A DNA stretch of 64,000 nt, from positions 248,001-312,000 of the forward strand of contig NZ_AP017929.1 of the NCBI RefSeq assembly GCF_002370355.1, read 5' to 3'. The stretch is from Latilactobacillus sakei subsp. sakei DSM 20017 = JCM 1157 (GTDB lineage: Bacteria; Bacillota; Bacilli; Lactobacillales; Lactobacillaceae). Below the pieces are notes generated by a model. It made no database searches. It had not been told where the DNA came from and saw only the letters and a list, made by a program, of their open reading frames with translations. The position numbers and the translations under genes are program-made. This document shows positions 13,277 through 22,701 of the stretch, in pieces (position 1 is the stretch's first letter; each line of letters opens with the position of its first letter).

Positions 13277-15808
13277 CTATAAAAGCTTTGCAATTGCCGC
13301 ATTAACCTTTTCTTTTTCACTTTCAATCAAGGCCACGCGACTTTCAATCACCTTAATGTCCATCGTTATTTCCCGGGTTAAGCCTGGGGTGTCTAATTTA
13401 GGTTCGAAGAAGGCTTTGAATTCCGCTAGGCGTTCTGGTGTCTTGAAGACTGCAGCGATTGATGTGATATAAGTTGTAAATTCCATATCGCCACCGACTG
13501 TATCTTCTAGCCATTGCCAATCATTGCGAATCCAATCCCAAGTGGCTTGTTGACTCGCATCGTTAGCGAGTAAGCCTCGGAACCAAGCCCGTAAATCTTG
13601 CGGTTTAATTGTACCAGCATCTTCAAATTTACTAATTAAAGTGGTGATTAATTCAGGATCAGTCGTCCGTGTTAAGGCGGCACTCAAGTCGTTCTTATAG
13701 CTGGCATCGCTAGTTTGACGATAAGCTTCTAAGAGTTGACTGTAAAGCACAGCATTACCAAAGTTTTGCAATTCATTCATCAAGACTAGTACCCGAATAG
13801 CAGCTGGTAAAGTTGCCAACTGATCTTGGTTAACTTGGAATAATGTGTGCGCAGCATCAATCGCTGCTTGGTTCTTAGCATACAAGGCTGCACTTAAAAC
13901 TGTTGGCCGCATCAATTGATCATCATTGGTATCTGTTGGTTGAACCGTCCAACCTAAGCGTGCGACTTGTGCTTTACTCAATTGATCAAAGAAAGTCCGC
14001 AAGTGTTGTTCGCTTGTTTCACCGGCTGTGACAAACTTCTTCAAATTACCAGCAACTGTATAAAGTGCATCAGCCACTAAGTTAGAATTACTCTTAGCAA
14101 ACGGTGCTAGAACTGGAACGACATCTGCGTAATTAATTTGACGTCCTTCAGCCAATAACCGTAAATCTTGTAGCAACTGAAGTTGTGAAATTGGTGCCAT
14201 TTCAGCACTATCTTTTAAAATATCGTCGAATAGCGTTTGATCGTAGTTAACAATGAAATGTGATTCGTTACCCATATTTAAACGGAATGGTTGTCCATTA
14301 GCGGCACGTAATTGCGCGTAATCGCCAAGCACTAATTTGCGGTCAGTCATCAACAATGGTGCAGCCGCATAGTTGCTCTTCAATGGAATTTGCCATTGCC
14401 GACCAACCTCTTGGCCTTCGCCGATGAAGAATTGTTGTTGGCTAAGCGTTAATTGTCCGTCAACGACTTTAGCCGTTACCACTGGATAACCTGGTTGTTC
14501 GAGCCATGAATTCATAATAGCGCCGACGTCTAAGTTAGCGGCTTTGCCAAGTGCGGCCCATAAGTCAGCCCCTGTTGCATTCCCGAATTGATGGGCTGCA
14601 AAGTAAGCCTTCAAACCTGCGCGTAAGGCATCATCGCCAATTAAAGCACGGACCATCACGAGCATCCGTGCACCTTTAGCATAAACAATCGCGCCGTCAA
14701 ATAAGGCGTCGATTTCAGCAGGATTGTTAACTTGCACGTGGACTGATTGCACGCCGTCAGTTGCATCTCGTTGTAGAGCGGATGATGCTTCTGAGGTTTG
14801 GAAACTTTCCCAAATGTGCCAATCAGGTTCAAGTGCATCGATGGCGACGTATTCCATCATATTAGCAAAACTTTCGTTTAACCAGAGATCGTCCCACCAT
14901 TGCATTGTCACTAAATCGCCGAACCATTGGTGCGCCAATTCGTGGGCAATCACGGTTGCTACACGATGTTTCGTTGTTAGCGCCGTATTATCTGGATCGA
15001 GCAATAAGTAAGCTTCTCGATAAGTGACTAAGCCCCAGTTTTCCATTGCACCGGCTGAAAAGTCGGGCAAGGCCAACTGCCATGAATGTGGAAGTGGATA
15101 TGGTGTTTGGTAGAAATCTTCGAAGAATTCGATTGAGCGTTTGGCAATATCCAATGCAAAGTCGAGTTCGTTGGCTTGATGAGCCTTAGTGGCAAAAACG
15201 CCTACTTGAACGCCACTCTTCGTCTTCGTTTGTGCACCTTGGAGTTCACCAAAAGCAAACGCTACAAGGTACGTTGACATCCGAACTGTCGTTTCAAAAT
15301 GATGAATGCCATCGATGACTTCTTTTTCAGGCATGTTGCTGAGAATCGTTTCGCCTTCGTGTTCGTCAAATTTAATTGCTAAATCAAAAGTGGCTTTGGC
15401 TTCTGGTTCATCGACACATGGAAAAGCTTGGCGCGCAAAGTTGGTTTCAAATTGCGTCCCAATCAATTCTTTTTGCACCCCATCGACTTGATAATAAGAA
15501 GGATAAATCCCCATCATCGAATCCGTTAAAGCGGCCGTGTATGAAATGACCAATGTCACTTCGCCTGGTTGGCCCACTTCGACCTTCAAGGCATTCGCGT
15601 CATTATCAACTGTAAATGGCACGCTCTTCCCCGCAGCACTTACCGTTTCAATCACCAAACCATTTTGATGAATTAAGACCACCGCATCCTTAGCGGTCCC
15701 GGTAATTGTTGTCCGACCACTAAATCGTTTTTGAGCCCGATTAATATCTAGAAAAACTTGATAATGTTCCGGTTGAAAGCTTTGATAAAAACGCATCAAT
15801 TCTGCCAT
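13277..15808 (-). CDS. pepN: Aminopeptidase N (M1 family, lysyl aminopeptidase)
   Basis: An 843-residue zinc aminopeptidase that removes N-terminal residues from peptides in the cytoplasm, part of lactic-acid-bacterial proteolysis. The M1 hallmarks are present: the exopeptidase motif GAMEN (near residue 253), the zinc site HELAHQWFGD (near 290) with the downstream third ligand in NESFANMMEY, and a C-terminal helical ERAP-like domain. GGAG lies upstream of the ATG. No signal peptide is seen. It is monocistronic. Confidence 0.97.
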   Translation of the reverse strand: MAELMRFYQSFQPEHYQVFLDINRAQKRFSGRTTITGTAKDAVVLIHQNGLVIETVSAAGKSVPFTVDNDANALKVEVGQPGEVTLVISYTAALTDSMMGIYPSYYQVDGVQKELIGTQFETNFARQAFPCVDEPEAKATFDLAIKFDEHEGETILSNMPEKEVIDGIHHFETTVRMSTYLVAFAFGELQGAQTKTKSGVQVGVFATKAHQANELDFALDIAKRSIEFFEDFYQTPYPLPHSWQLALPDFSAGAMENWGLVTYREAYLLLDPDNTALTTKHRVATVIAHELAHQWFGDLVTMQWWDDLWLNESFANMMEYVAIDALEPDWHIWESFQTSEASSALQRDATDGVQSVHVQVNNPAEIDALFDGAIVYAKGARMLVMVRALIGDDALRAGLKAYFAAHQFGNATGADLWAALGKAANLDVGAIMNSWLEQPGYPVVTAKVVDGQLTLSQQQFFIGEGQEVGRQWQIPLKSNYAAAPLLMTDRKLVLGDYAQLRAANGQPFRLNMGNESHFIVNYDQTLFDDILKDSAEMAPISQLQLLQDLRLLAEGRQINYADVVPVLAPFAKSNSNLVADALYTVAGNLKKFVTAGETSEQHLRTFFDQLSKAQVARLGWTVQPTDTNDDQLMRPTVLSAALYAKNQAAIDAAHTLFQVNQDQLATLPAAIRVLVLMNELQNFGNAVLYSQLLEAYRQTSDASYKNDLSAALTRTTDPELITTLISKFEDAGTIKPQDLRAWFRGLLANDASQQATWDWIRNDWQWLEDTVGGDMEFTTYITSIAAVFKTPERLAEFKAFFEPKLDTPGLTREITMDIKVIESRVALIESEKEKVNAAIAKLL

Positions 15809-15892
15809 ATTATGATCTCCAATTTCATTTAGAATACTGTTATTATACGACTTTTCATTTCAAAAAGCTGTTGTCATCCATCTCATCAACAT

Positions 15893-15922
15893 AAAAAAGA
15901 CGCTCCACAGAACGTCTTCTTT
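15893..15922. terminator. Terminator hairpin after the short-chain dehydrogenase
   Basis: AAAAGACG and CGTCTTCTTT pair around ten bases, 7 nt past the dehydrogenase stop codon. A and T tracts on both sides make it usable in either direction. Confidence 0.65.
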
Positions 15923-15928
15923 AATCAA

Positions 15929-16675
15929 TTAAACTTGTTGTTTAGCTGGGCGAATCAAGAATTCACTGACTACCACATGTTTTGGTTGGTCAATCGCATA
16001 TAAGACTGCATTGGCAATGTCTTCTGGATTGAGGGCCAACGCTGATTCTTCTGGGGCATCCATTAATTGCTTAACGCCTTCGAAAACAGCCGTGTTGCCA
16101 ATTGTATTGACCAATTCTGTTTTAACAGCACCTGGTGAGACAATCGTTGAGCGGATGCCGTTATCTTTTTCTTCTTGGCGTAACCCTTCCATAATGGCGC
16201 GTACAGCATATTTTGTCCCGTTATAAACGGCAGAAGCTGGATAAACGACATGTCCGGCAACCGAATCAGTTGAGATAATCAACCCATCTTGTTGGGCTTG
16301 CATCGTTGGTAAAACCGCACCGACCCCGTTTAAAACACCCATGATATTGATATCGAGCATCTTTTGCCATTGATCGTAATTGCGTTCGCTCAGATTTCCT
16401 TGGGGCATGACGCCAGCATTGTTATATAAGACATCTACGCGACCGAACCGATCGAGTGCTAATTGGACTAAGCTTGCCATCTGGTCTCGATTAGTGACAT
16501 CAGTGGCTTGGTAAATTGCATTTTCCCCGATTTCTGCCACTAAGGCTTGGAGCCGATCCTTGCGACGAGCGGCCAAAACAACCTTGGCCCCTTTGCTTGC
16601 TAATAATTTGGCAGTTGCTGCTCCGATACCTGATGAGGCACCTGTAATGATAACGACTTTATTTTGAATTGACAT
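15929..16675 (-). CDS. Classical short-chain dehydrogenase/reductase
   Basis: A 248-residue SDR oxidoreductase. The cofactor motif TGASSGIG is near residue 12, AARRKDR suggests NADP preference, NNAGV is near 87, and the active-site YNGTKYA supplies Tyr and Lys, with Ser in STDSVAG. The start is the ATG at 16675, with AAGGAG 7 nt upstream; an upstream in-frame ATG at 16735 would overlap the acetyltransferase and has no ribosome site. It immediately follows the acetyltransferase in the same operon. The substrate is unknown (serine/3-hydroxy-acid dehydrogenase-like relatives exist). Confidence 0.92.
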   Translation of the reverse strand: MSIQNKVVIITGASSGIGAATAKLLASKGAKVVLAARRKDRLQALVAEIGENAIYQATDVTNRDQMASLVQLALDRFGRVDVLYNNAGVMPQGNLSERNYDQWQKMLDINIMGVLNGVGAVLPTMQAQQDGLIISTDSVAGHVVYPASAVYNGTKYAVRAIMEGLRQEEKDNGIRSTIVSPGAVKTELVNTIGNTAVFEGVKQLMDAPEESALALNPEDIANAVLYAIDQPKHVVVSEFLIRPAKQQV

Positions 16676-16676
16676 G

Positions 16677-17252
16677 TTAAAACTCCTTTTCTGCTTTAAT
16701 TTGACGAATGACTTTTGCCGGTGTGCCGGCGACAATCATATTAGCTGGTACATCTTTGGTGACCGTTGCGTTGGCAGCCACAATCGCATTTTCGCCGACT
16801 GTCACACCGGGGAGAATTGTTGCCCCCGCGCCAATCCATGCGTTCTGTTTGATATGAACTGGTTTAACGAATAACCCACGCCGATCGGCTGGATTTTCCA
16901 AATGATTCACGGTAATTAATGAGGCGCGCGGCCCAATCAACACGTGATCATCAATCGTAATCCCACCTAAATCAACGAATAGAACATTATTATTAATAAA
17001 AATCTCTTTACCAAAGGTAATATGTTTACCGTAGTCCGTATAAAAGGGTAATGACACTGTCACTGATTCATCTATTTCTTGATCCGTAATACACTTTAAA
17101 TACGCCCGTACTTCGGCTGCATCGTGATAGCCTGTATTCATTTCCATCACTAATCGCTCATTATTGCCTTTGACCAAATGAATTTCTTTAAGCAACTCCG
17201 AATCATGGTAAATCGGTTGATTCGCAATTCTCGTTCGCAATGAGTAGTCCAC
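16677..17252 (-). CDS. Maltose/galactoside O-acetyltransferase-type hexapeptide transferase
   Basis: A 191-residue acetyl-CoA-dependent sugar acetyltransferase of the Maa/LacA family. An N-terminal Maa segment (about 1-60) is followed by left-handed beta-helix hexapeptide repeats, with active-site [11 protein letters not shown] and the C-terminal [24 protein letters not shown]. It uses a GTG start at 17252 with AGGAGG 8 nt upstream. It heads a two-gene operon with the dehydrogenase, divergent from the LysR gene, which probably controls it. Confidence 0.92.
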   Translation of the reverse strand: MDYSLRTRIANQPIYHDSELLKEIHLVKGNNERLVMEMNTGYHDAAEVRAYLKCITDQEIDESVTVSLPFYTDYGKHITFGKEIFINNNVLFVDLGGITIDDHVLIGPRASLITVNHLENPADRRGLFVKPVHIKQNAWIGAGATILPGVTVGENAIVAANATVTKDVPANMIVAGTPAKVIRQIKAEKEF

Positions 17253-17337
17253 CTTGATTACCTCCTTTTAGCGCGCTTCTTTACTTGCTGTTTTCAGTAT
17301 ACTTCGCTAAACTAACAATGACTAATACTCATATCGA

Positions 17338-17349
17338 ATAGCTAGCTAT
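17338..17349. promoter_or_regulatory. Short palindrome in the divergent maa/lysR spacer
   Basis: ATAGCTAGCTAT is a perfect 12-bp palindrome 25 nt upstream of the lysR start, in the shared regulatory spacer. It could be part of a LysR operator. It is short and could be chance. Confidence 0.3.
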
Positions 17350-17374
17350 AACTTTTATCAATAGGAGAAGTATT

Positions 17375-18262
17375 ATGGATTTACGTGTTTTAAATTACTT
17401 TTTAACCGTTGCCCAGGAGAAAACAATCAGTAAGGCTGCTGAGGTCCTCCACTTATCACAGCCCACGCTCTCTAAACAACTTAAGGACTTGGAGGTTGAA
17501 TTAGGCGTTCAACTCTTCACCCGTGGCAATCGCGAAATCACATTAACAACCGATGGCATTTACCTGCAAAAACGCGGACGCGAAATCTTATCTTTAGTTG
17601 ATACAACGACAAATAACTTAACGCATAATCAGGTCGTCAGTGGGACCATCAGCATTGGCGCCGGTGAAACGCAGGCCTTTCAATTAATCGCGATGATTAT
17701 CAATGATTTACGTCAACGCTACCCTGATATCACTCTGCAATTATTCAGCGGCACTGCCGATGAGGTTAAAGAACGGATTGATCAAGGCTTGCTCGATTTT
17801 GGGCTCGTCATTGATCCGGTTGATAAGCAGCGCTATGAATTCGTCCGCTTACCCGTATCAGACCATTGGGGCGTACTGGTTGCCGACGACCACCCAATCG
17901 CGGCGCACTCGACCGTTGATGCAGCAACCTTGGCGCAATATCCCTTATTAATTTCGGGACAATCCCTCGTCCGTCAACAAATTAGTAATTGGTTTGGTGC
18001 TAACCTTGATCAACTTGATATTGTCGGAACCTATACGCTTTTATATAACGCCTCATTATTGGTCAAAACCAGTAACAGCGCCGCATTGTGCATCGACGGC
18101 ATTATCAATACTAAGGACAACGGCTTAAAATTCGTTCCGTTTAATCCACCACTAACCGTCAATACGAACATTATCTGGAAAAAAGGCCAAGTCTTCTCGA
18201 GTGCTGGTCAGTTTTTTAAAGAAGCCTTCACAGATCAGACAAACAAAAAGCCGTCACATTAA
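17375..18262 (+). CDS. LysR-family transcriptional regulator
   Basis: A 295-residue regulator with the N-terminal winged HTH (NYFLTVAQEKTISKAAEVLH, then SQPTLSKQLKDLE) and a C-terminal LysR substrate-binding domain (about 90-290). It is read divergently from the acetyltransferase-dehydrogenase pair with a 122-bp spacer, the usual arrangement for a LysR protein and its target. AGGAGAAG precedes the ATG. The effector is unknown. Confidence 0.94.
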   Translation: MDLRVLNYFLTVAQEKTISKAAEVLHLSQPTLSKQLKDLEVELGVQLFTRGNREITLTTDGIYLQKRGREILSLVDTTTNNLTHNQVVSGTISIGAGETQAFQLIAMIINDLRQRYPDITLQLFSGTADEVKERIDQGLLDFGLVIDPVDKQRYEFVRLPVSDHWGVLVADDHPIAAHSTVDAATLAQYPLLISGQSLVRQQISNWFGANLDQLDIVGTYTLLYNASLLVKTSNSAALCIDGIINTKDNGLKFVPFNPPLTVNTNIIWKKGQVFSSAGQFFKEAFTDQTNKKPSH

Positions 18263-18277
18263 CTGTGACGGCTTTTT
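18245..18277. terminator. Terminator at the end of the LysR gene
   Basis: AAAAAGCCGTCACA and TGTGACGGCTTTTT pair perfectly around a 5-nt loop. The left arm overlaps the last codons of lysR. Confidence 0.9.
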
Positions 18278-18374
18278 CAATATGCACTTTATTTGCAGAA
18301 TTTCTTAATTTATGTCCGTTGCTTTCCCTAAATACGGGCTCTATAATGCATATTGAATCTTATCTGGAGGTCTT

Positions 18375-19610
18375 TTGATGATGAAAAAAACTGAAAAAAT
18401 CGCAATTTTAGAAAAACTGGTCTCAATTGATACAACAGACCAAGCAGAAGGTGTGATTGCCGACTACTTAGCCGATCTATTCACACAACACGGTATCCAG
18501 ACTGAAAAAGTGGCTTCTAAACCAGGCCGCGAAAACTTAGTGGCCTATCTAGGTGAAGCAACCGACAAAGTCCTCGGCGTGACTGGTCATATGGACGTCG
18601 TCAGCATCGGCGATCGCAGCAAATGGACGAGTGATCCCTTCACCCTAACCGCTCGCGATGGTAAACTCTTCGGTCGGGGTGCAACTGACATGAAATCTGG
18701 ACTGGCCGCTCTTGTGATTGCAATGATCGAATTACACGATGAAAATGTCCCATTAAATGGTCAAATCAAACTCCTTGCAACAGTCGATGAAGAAAAGAAC
18801 GAAACTGGTGCCCAAACTTTAACAACCCAAGGTTATGCCGATAATTTGACAGCCTTATTAGTTGCCGAACCATCTGGCGTTGATAAACAAGCCTTGGCAA
18901 ACAGTAGCGACAAATTTCCCACAGAAATCGTCCAAAAACTACTCAGAGCTAATCAAACCAATGAACAACATTTTCTGATTTTCGCCCACAACGGTTCCCT
19001 TGATTTTAAAGTGACGGCGACTGGTAAAACAGCCCACAGTTCAATGCCCGAACTCGGTATTAACGCAATTGACCATTTGCTCACCTACTACAATCGACAA
19101 AAACAATACTTCGATCAAAAGCATCCCATCGATGATGTCCTCGGCGATATTGTTCCCGTCACAACCTTAATCAATGGTGGTGAACAAATTAATTCGGTCC
19201 CCGGTCACGCAGAACTCACTTGCCGCGTTCGCACGACCCCCGCATTAACTGGCGACCAAGTCATTGCCGATCTCAATGCCATTATTGCTGAACTTAACCA
19301 ACAAACAGACATGAATTTAGCATTAACTGTCATTAATAACCAACCACCGGTTAAAAGTAATCCACAGGCACCATTCATTCAAAGTGTTCAAAAAATCGGC
19401 GCACAAAAGTTATCCCAAGCTTATCCACTGATGCACGTTGCTGGTGGTACTGATGCCGCCCACTTTGCTAAGAATAACCCCAACTTACCAGTGGCAGTTG
19501 TCGGCCCCGGCAATGATACCAGTCATATGATCGACGAATACGTTGACGAAGAAATGTACCTCAAACACATCGACTTCTTTAAAGCAGTCATGACGGATTA
19601 TTTAAAATAG
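18375..19610 (+). CDS. M20 family metallopeptidase, DapE/ArgE-like
   Basis: A 411-residue dinuclear zinc deacylase or dipeptidase. Metal ligands are visible in GVTGHMDVV (His, Asp), GRGATDMKSG (bridging Asp), catalytic DEEKNETGA and late HVAGGTDAAHFA. A dimerisation domain lies about residues 205-310 (TGKTAHSSMPELGINAI). GGAGG precedes the ATG. It is monocistronic, so lysine-pathway context is absent; succinyl-diaminopimelate desuccinylase is the closest named relative, but a peptidase role is possible. Confidence 0.88.
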   Translation: MMMKKTEKIAILEKLVSIDTTDQAEGVIADYLADLFTQHGIQTEKVASKPGRENLVAYLGEATDKVLGVTGHMDVVSIGDRSKWTSDPFTLTARDGKLFGRGATDMKSGLAALVIAMIELHDENVPLNGQIKLLATVDEEKNETGAQTLTTQGYADNLTALLVAEPSGVDKQALANSSDKFPTEIVQKLLRANQTNEQHFLIFAHNGSLDFKVTATGKTAHSSMPELGINAIDHLLTYYNRQKQYFDQKHPIDDVLGDIVPVTTLINGGEQINSVPGHAELTCRVRTTPALTGDQVIADLNAIIAELNQQTDMNLALTVINNQPPVKSNPQAPFIQSVQKIGAQKLSQAYPLMHVAGGTDAAHFAKNNPNLPVAVVGPGNDTSHMIDEYVDEEMYLKHIDFFKAVMTDYLK

Positions 19611-19825
19611 ATAGATTGCAAATTTGATCTAAATTTTTTAATAAATTAGTCAACATAATCTGGTAATATCGCCTCGGTTAAGCGCTTCAATCAAAGTTCG
19701 GTTAATTCTGAGTAACATAGTCGTCATATTTTGAGCACTAATGTACTTTAACCTATTCTATTTAAGTATTGGACAGTTCTAGCTCACAAAAAATTTCGAT
19801 TTTAATTCGTTCAGAATAACTTACA
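19611..19825. other. Non-coding stretch, no recognisable gene
   Basis: About 215 bp of AT-rich sequence between the M20 peptidase and the IS200 stump. No long frame, strong hairpin or ribosome site was recognised. It may include eroded distal parts of the insertion sequence. Confidence 0.4.
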
Positions 19826-20052
19826 CTAAACAAAAGAATCAATTCCTAAAAATATGTCTGTGATAAACACTATGTGATACTTACACTGCCATCTGGTATG
19901 TGCTGCTAAACTACTATCGTCTTTTACTTGAGACATGATAAAAATCCCTTTCGCTTTTAGATTTGGTTGGTAGCCATTCTCTATAGCGAAAGGGATTTTT
20001 AATGCTGAAGCTAATTCTAACTCCCGCACCTAAAAGGTGTGGTTTATTTTTT
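19826..20052 (-). mobile_element. IS200/IS605-type remnant: left end and first codons of tnpA
   Basis: From the ATG at 19936 (minus), the peptide begins MSQVKDDSSLAAHT and RWQCKYHIVF, the conserved N-terminus of IS200-type Y1 transposases, then diverges and stops after about 36 residues; the HUH and Tyr motifs are gone. Immediately upstream is a perfect 16-bp inverted repeat (19940-19955 and 19985-20000), whose arm contains the AAAGGGA ribosome site. This is the RBS-sequestering hairpin typical of IS200. A second hairpin (CCGCACCT, AGGTGTGG, 20024-20042) resembles the subterminal left-end palindrome. The right end is not identifiable. Confidence 0.75.
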
Positions 20053-20056
20053 CCTA

Positions 20057-20112
20057 AAAAAATGAAACTAGGCGGCACATCGCCGATAAAATATCGACAA
20101 TGTGCCACCTAG
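20057..20112 (-). terminator. Terminator downstream of the decayed MFS gene
   Basis: CTAGGCGGCACAT (20068-20080) pairs with ATGTGCCACCTAG (20100-20112) with one mismatch, plus additional pairing toward the loop. On the minus strand it is followed by TTTCATTTTTTT. It fits the end of the transporter transcript. Confidence 0.7.
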
Positions 20113-20203
20113 AAAAGACAACTAACTATTTACTTTAACTTTTGGGGTATTTGTTACCCATACTAACGTTTCTATTTATTTGGTAAAAACATCTGTCATA
20201 ATT

Positions 20204-21379
20204 TTAATTTATATATTTATCTTCACCAGCAAAGAATCCAAATCCCCCTAATAAAATAGCAGTCACAATTAAAATAATTAATGATACATTCCAATTATGA
20301 GTCATATCATGCATAAAGCCAAAGAGAGTTGGGCCAATTGCAGCTAACAAGTAACCAATTGATTGAGCCATGCCTGATAGTTCTGCCCCTTCTCTTGCAT
20401 TTCTTTTTTTAGGTTAAAAAACATCATTGATAGTCCAAATGCACAGCCACCACTGATTCCAATAAAAGCAATTCCTATAATAATAGTATTATTTATAAAA
20501 AGCCCACTAATTCATAAACACATTAGGATTGATGTGTTTATGGCAATTTTACTCTGTCTTTTGACCCTCCCAGCAATAATTGGAATTATAAATGTAAATG
20601 GTAATAAAAATAATTGCATCATTGACAATAAATAACCAGCTTGTTCTGCAGTGAATCCCTTTTGAATAAGCATTTCAGGTAACCACGCGACTAACACGTA
20701 GAATACTAGTGACTGTAGGCCCATAAATATAGTAACTTGCCACGCAGTTTTTGAATGCCAAATACTATTCTCTATAGGTAATTCCTCTATCTTATCTGGT
20801 TTATCATGTCTTTTCAATTGTGGAATCCATGCGATACAAGCAATTAAAGCCAAAATAAGCCAAATCCTAAGTGAATTATTCCAACCTAGATTTAGATTAT
20901 TAGCTAATGGAAAACTAACTCCAGATGCAATTGCCCCACATAAATTCATACTAATTGAATAAATACCAGTAATTAGGCCTAAGCGATGATTAAATTCTCT
21001 TTTTATTAAACTTGGAATTAATACGTTACACATGGCAATTGCACTACCTACTAAAATAGTTCCAAATAATAAAGTGCTTGTTTGGGGAATTGATCTAATA
21101 AATAACCCTATAACTAATACGATTGTAGAATAACCAATAGTATATTCTAGACTCAATTTTTCAGCTATTTTGGGTGCCACTGGTGATAAAATAGCAAAAG
21201 CCAATAACGGAATTGTCGTTAAAAATCCCGCAATAGTTCCAGAAATACCAATATTGTCCTTAATTAAACCTGTTAAAGGGCCAACTGCAGTTAATGGTGC
21301 TCTTAAATTTGTTGCGACAAATATAATTCCTAGAAGTAATACAGTTACCTCTACACTCTTCTCTTGTACTCTCTCTCAT
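20204..21379 (-). pseudogene. CynX/NimT-type MFS transporter, multiply disrupted
   Basis: A 12-helix MFS transporter of the cyanate/2-nitroimidazole type, recognisable from VATNLRAPLTAVGPL near the start to AELSGMAQSIGYLLAAIGP near the end. Three lesions are visible. The ATG at 21379 (RBS GGAGGG) runs into a GA-repeat one GA unit short of frame. An in-frame TGA at 20512-20514 sits where Trp is expected. A seven-A run at 20404-20410 is one base off frame. The largest surviving frame is 20512-21204. Base composition is more AT-rich than the neighbours, suggesting acquired DNA. It pairs with the adjacent XRE-cupin regulator. Confidence 0.87.
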
Positions 21380-21395
21380 ATGAACCCTCCAAAAT

Positions 21396-21427
21396 ATGCA
21401 ATTATATATTATAGTATATAATTGCAT
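21396..21427. promoter_or_regulatory. Perfect inverted repeat upstream of the MFS gene
   Basis: ATGCAATTATATA and TATATAATTGCAT form perfect 13-bp arms around six bases, 6 nt upstream of the transporter ribosome site and just past the XRE-cupin stop codon. Placement fits an operator of the XRE regulator, or a weak terminator of its gene. Confidence 0.6.
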
Positions 21428-21433
21428 ATTATA

Positions 21434-21991
21434 TTATAGGTTCTCATATTTTACAACTATGTTCATCAAAATATCTTCATTAGTATCATTAATATACTCA
21501 TGCGAATTATTATTTATGAAGTAAATTGTATTGTGTTCATGAACAATATAACTATCATGCTCAACTCTAAGATTTAATGTCCCTGATAGTACAGTTATCA
21601 CCTCTAAAGTATTAGAAGTCTGGCTATCTAGATAATACTTACTATTAGCTTTTAGCCGAACTTTATATACCTCGAAATCAAATTGACCTACAATTGGTTC
21701 GACTTCCCACTTGTGATTTTCATCTTCTAAAAAATAACCATGATTTTCAGTTGAAAAAACGACATTACTTCCTCTATTTTTAAATAGAGACATTAGTGGG
21801 GCTTCTAGACATTTTGTTAACTTCCATAAAGTATTTATTGTTGGATTCGATTTTCCATTCTCTATCTTTGTTATAGTTAGTGAACTTAGTCCTGATAATT
21901 CTGATAATTTTTCTACACTTATTTTTTTACTTTGCCTTAATTGTTTAATTTGTTCTCCGATATTATTAACTATATTATTATTTGAACTCAT
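21434..21991 (-). CDS. XRE-family regulator with C-terminal cupin domain
   Basis: A 185-residue regulator. The N-terminal HTH (about 10-65) reads IKQLRQSKKISVEKLSELSG and TITKIENGKSNPTINTLWKL; a cupin sensor domain fills about 100-180 (VITVLSGTLNLRVEHDSY, HEHNTIYFINNNSHEY). The start is the ATG at 21991 with GGGGAT about 9 nt upstream; an ATG at 22006 is also in frame. The gene is 54 bp upstream of, and co-directional with, the decayed MFS gene, which it likely regulated. Codon use is AT-rich, consistent with recent acquisition. Confidence 0.9.
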   Translation of the reverse strand: MSSNNNIVNNIGEQIKQLRQSKKISVEKLSELSGLSSLTITKIENGKSNPTINTLWKLTKCLEAPLMSLFKNRGSNVVFSTENHGYFLEDENHKWEVEPIVGQFDFEVYKVRLKANSKYYLDSQTSNTLEVITVLSGTLNLRVEHDSYIVHEHNTIYFINNNSHEYINDTNEDILMNIVVKYENL

Positions 21992-22245
21992 AGTAATTAT
22001 CCCCATTATATTAATTTTTGGCTAAAATGCTTAACTAAGCTCCTTAGTTTATATATATTATACTCTGTTATATTTATAATAGACATTTTTATAATAAAAT
22101 ATATATTCTTATAAATTAGTTAGCAATAGTCCTATTAGGTAGGATTATTGCTGATCCAATACCTTCCCCAAAAAGCTACTAGCATTAAAAGAGACTGCTT
22201 TAAGTTTTTTCTGCTCGAATTAATTTTAGAACTTACTACTAAATA

Positions 22246-22286
22246 AAAAAGGATGACAGCAAAGTACCTTCGCCGTCATCCTTTTT
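22246..22286. terminator. Terminator downstream of trxA
   Basis: AAAAAGGATGAC and GTCATCCTTTTT pair perfectly around a 17-nt loop, 11 nt past the thioredoxin stop codon. Confidence 0.85.
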
Positions 22287-22296
22287 AAATGTTTAT

Positions 22297-22614
22297 TTAT
22301 GCTAATGTGGCATCTAGTTTTGTCGCTAATGCTTCTTTACGTTGCAACCCAACTAGTTGTTCTTGTAATTGACCGTCTTTCATGATTAATAAGGTTGGAA
22401 TGGCTTGAATGCCAAATTGCGCTGCCAAATTTTGATTTTGATCAACATCAACTTTGGCAATTTTAGCCTTTCCTGCATAATCATCTGCTAGCTGTTCAAC
22501 AATTGGTCCTTGCATCTTACATGGTGGACACCACGTTGCCCAAAAATCGACTAGTGTGACCCCTTCTTTAATCTCATCGTTAAAATTGGCTTCATTTAAA
22601 ATTTGTGCTGTCAT
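22297..22614 (-). CDS. trxA: Thioredoxin
   Basis: A 105-residue cytoplasmic dithiol reductase with the active site WATWCPPCK (CPPC rather than the commoner CGPC) and cis-Pro in IQAIPTLLIMKDG. The start is the ATG at 22614 with AGGAAGG 8 nt upstream; an upstream TTG at 22635 is rejected. It follows the ArsR-rhodanese gene by 87 bp on the same strand and may be co-transcribed with it, linking thiol reduction to sulfur transfer. It is probably a second thioredoxin rather than the housekeeping copy. Confidence 0.92.
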   Translation of the reverse strand: MTAQILNEANFNDEIKEGVTLVDFWATWCPPCKMQGPIVEQLADDYAGKAKIAKVDVDQNQNLAAQFGIQAIPTLLIMKDGQLQEQLVGLQRKEALATKLDATLA

Positions 22615-22701
22615 CACAATCGCCTTCCTCTTCAAAAGTTAATCAACGTTTCCGTTGAATTGATACTCATAATATATCATCTTACTTTTTGTAAGTCAAC
22701 T

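Noticed and set aside
14724-15011. Plus-strand 95-codon frame inside pepN
   Set aside because: It runs opposite to the zinc-site region of pepN; composition is a mirror of the real gene and no start signal is present.
19690-19775. Possible tiny minus-strand peptide in the spacer before the IS200 stump
   Set aside because: About 25 codons with no ribosome site and no recognisable similarity; chance is sufficient.
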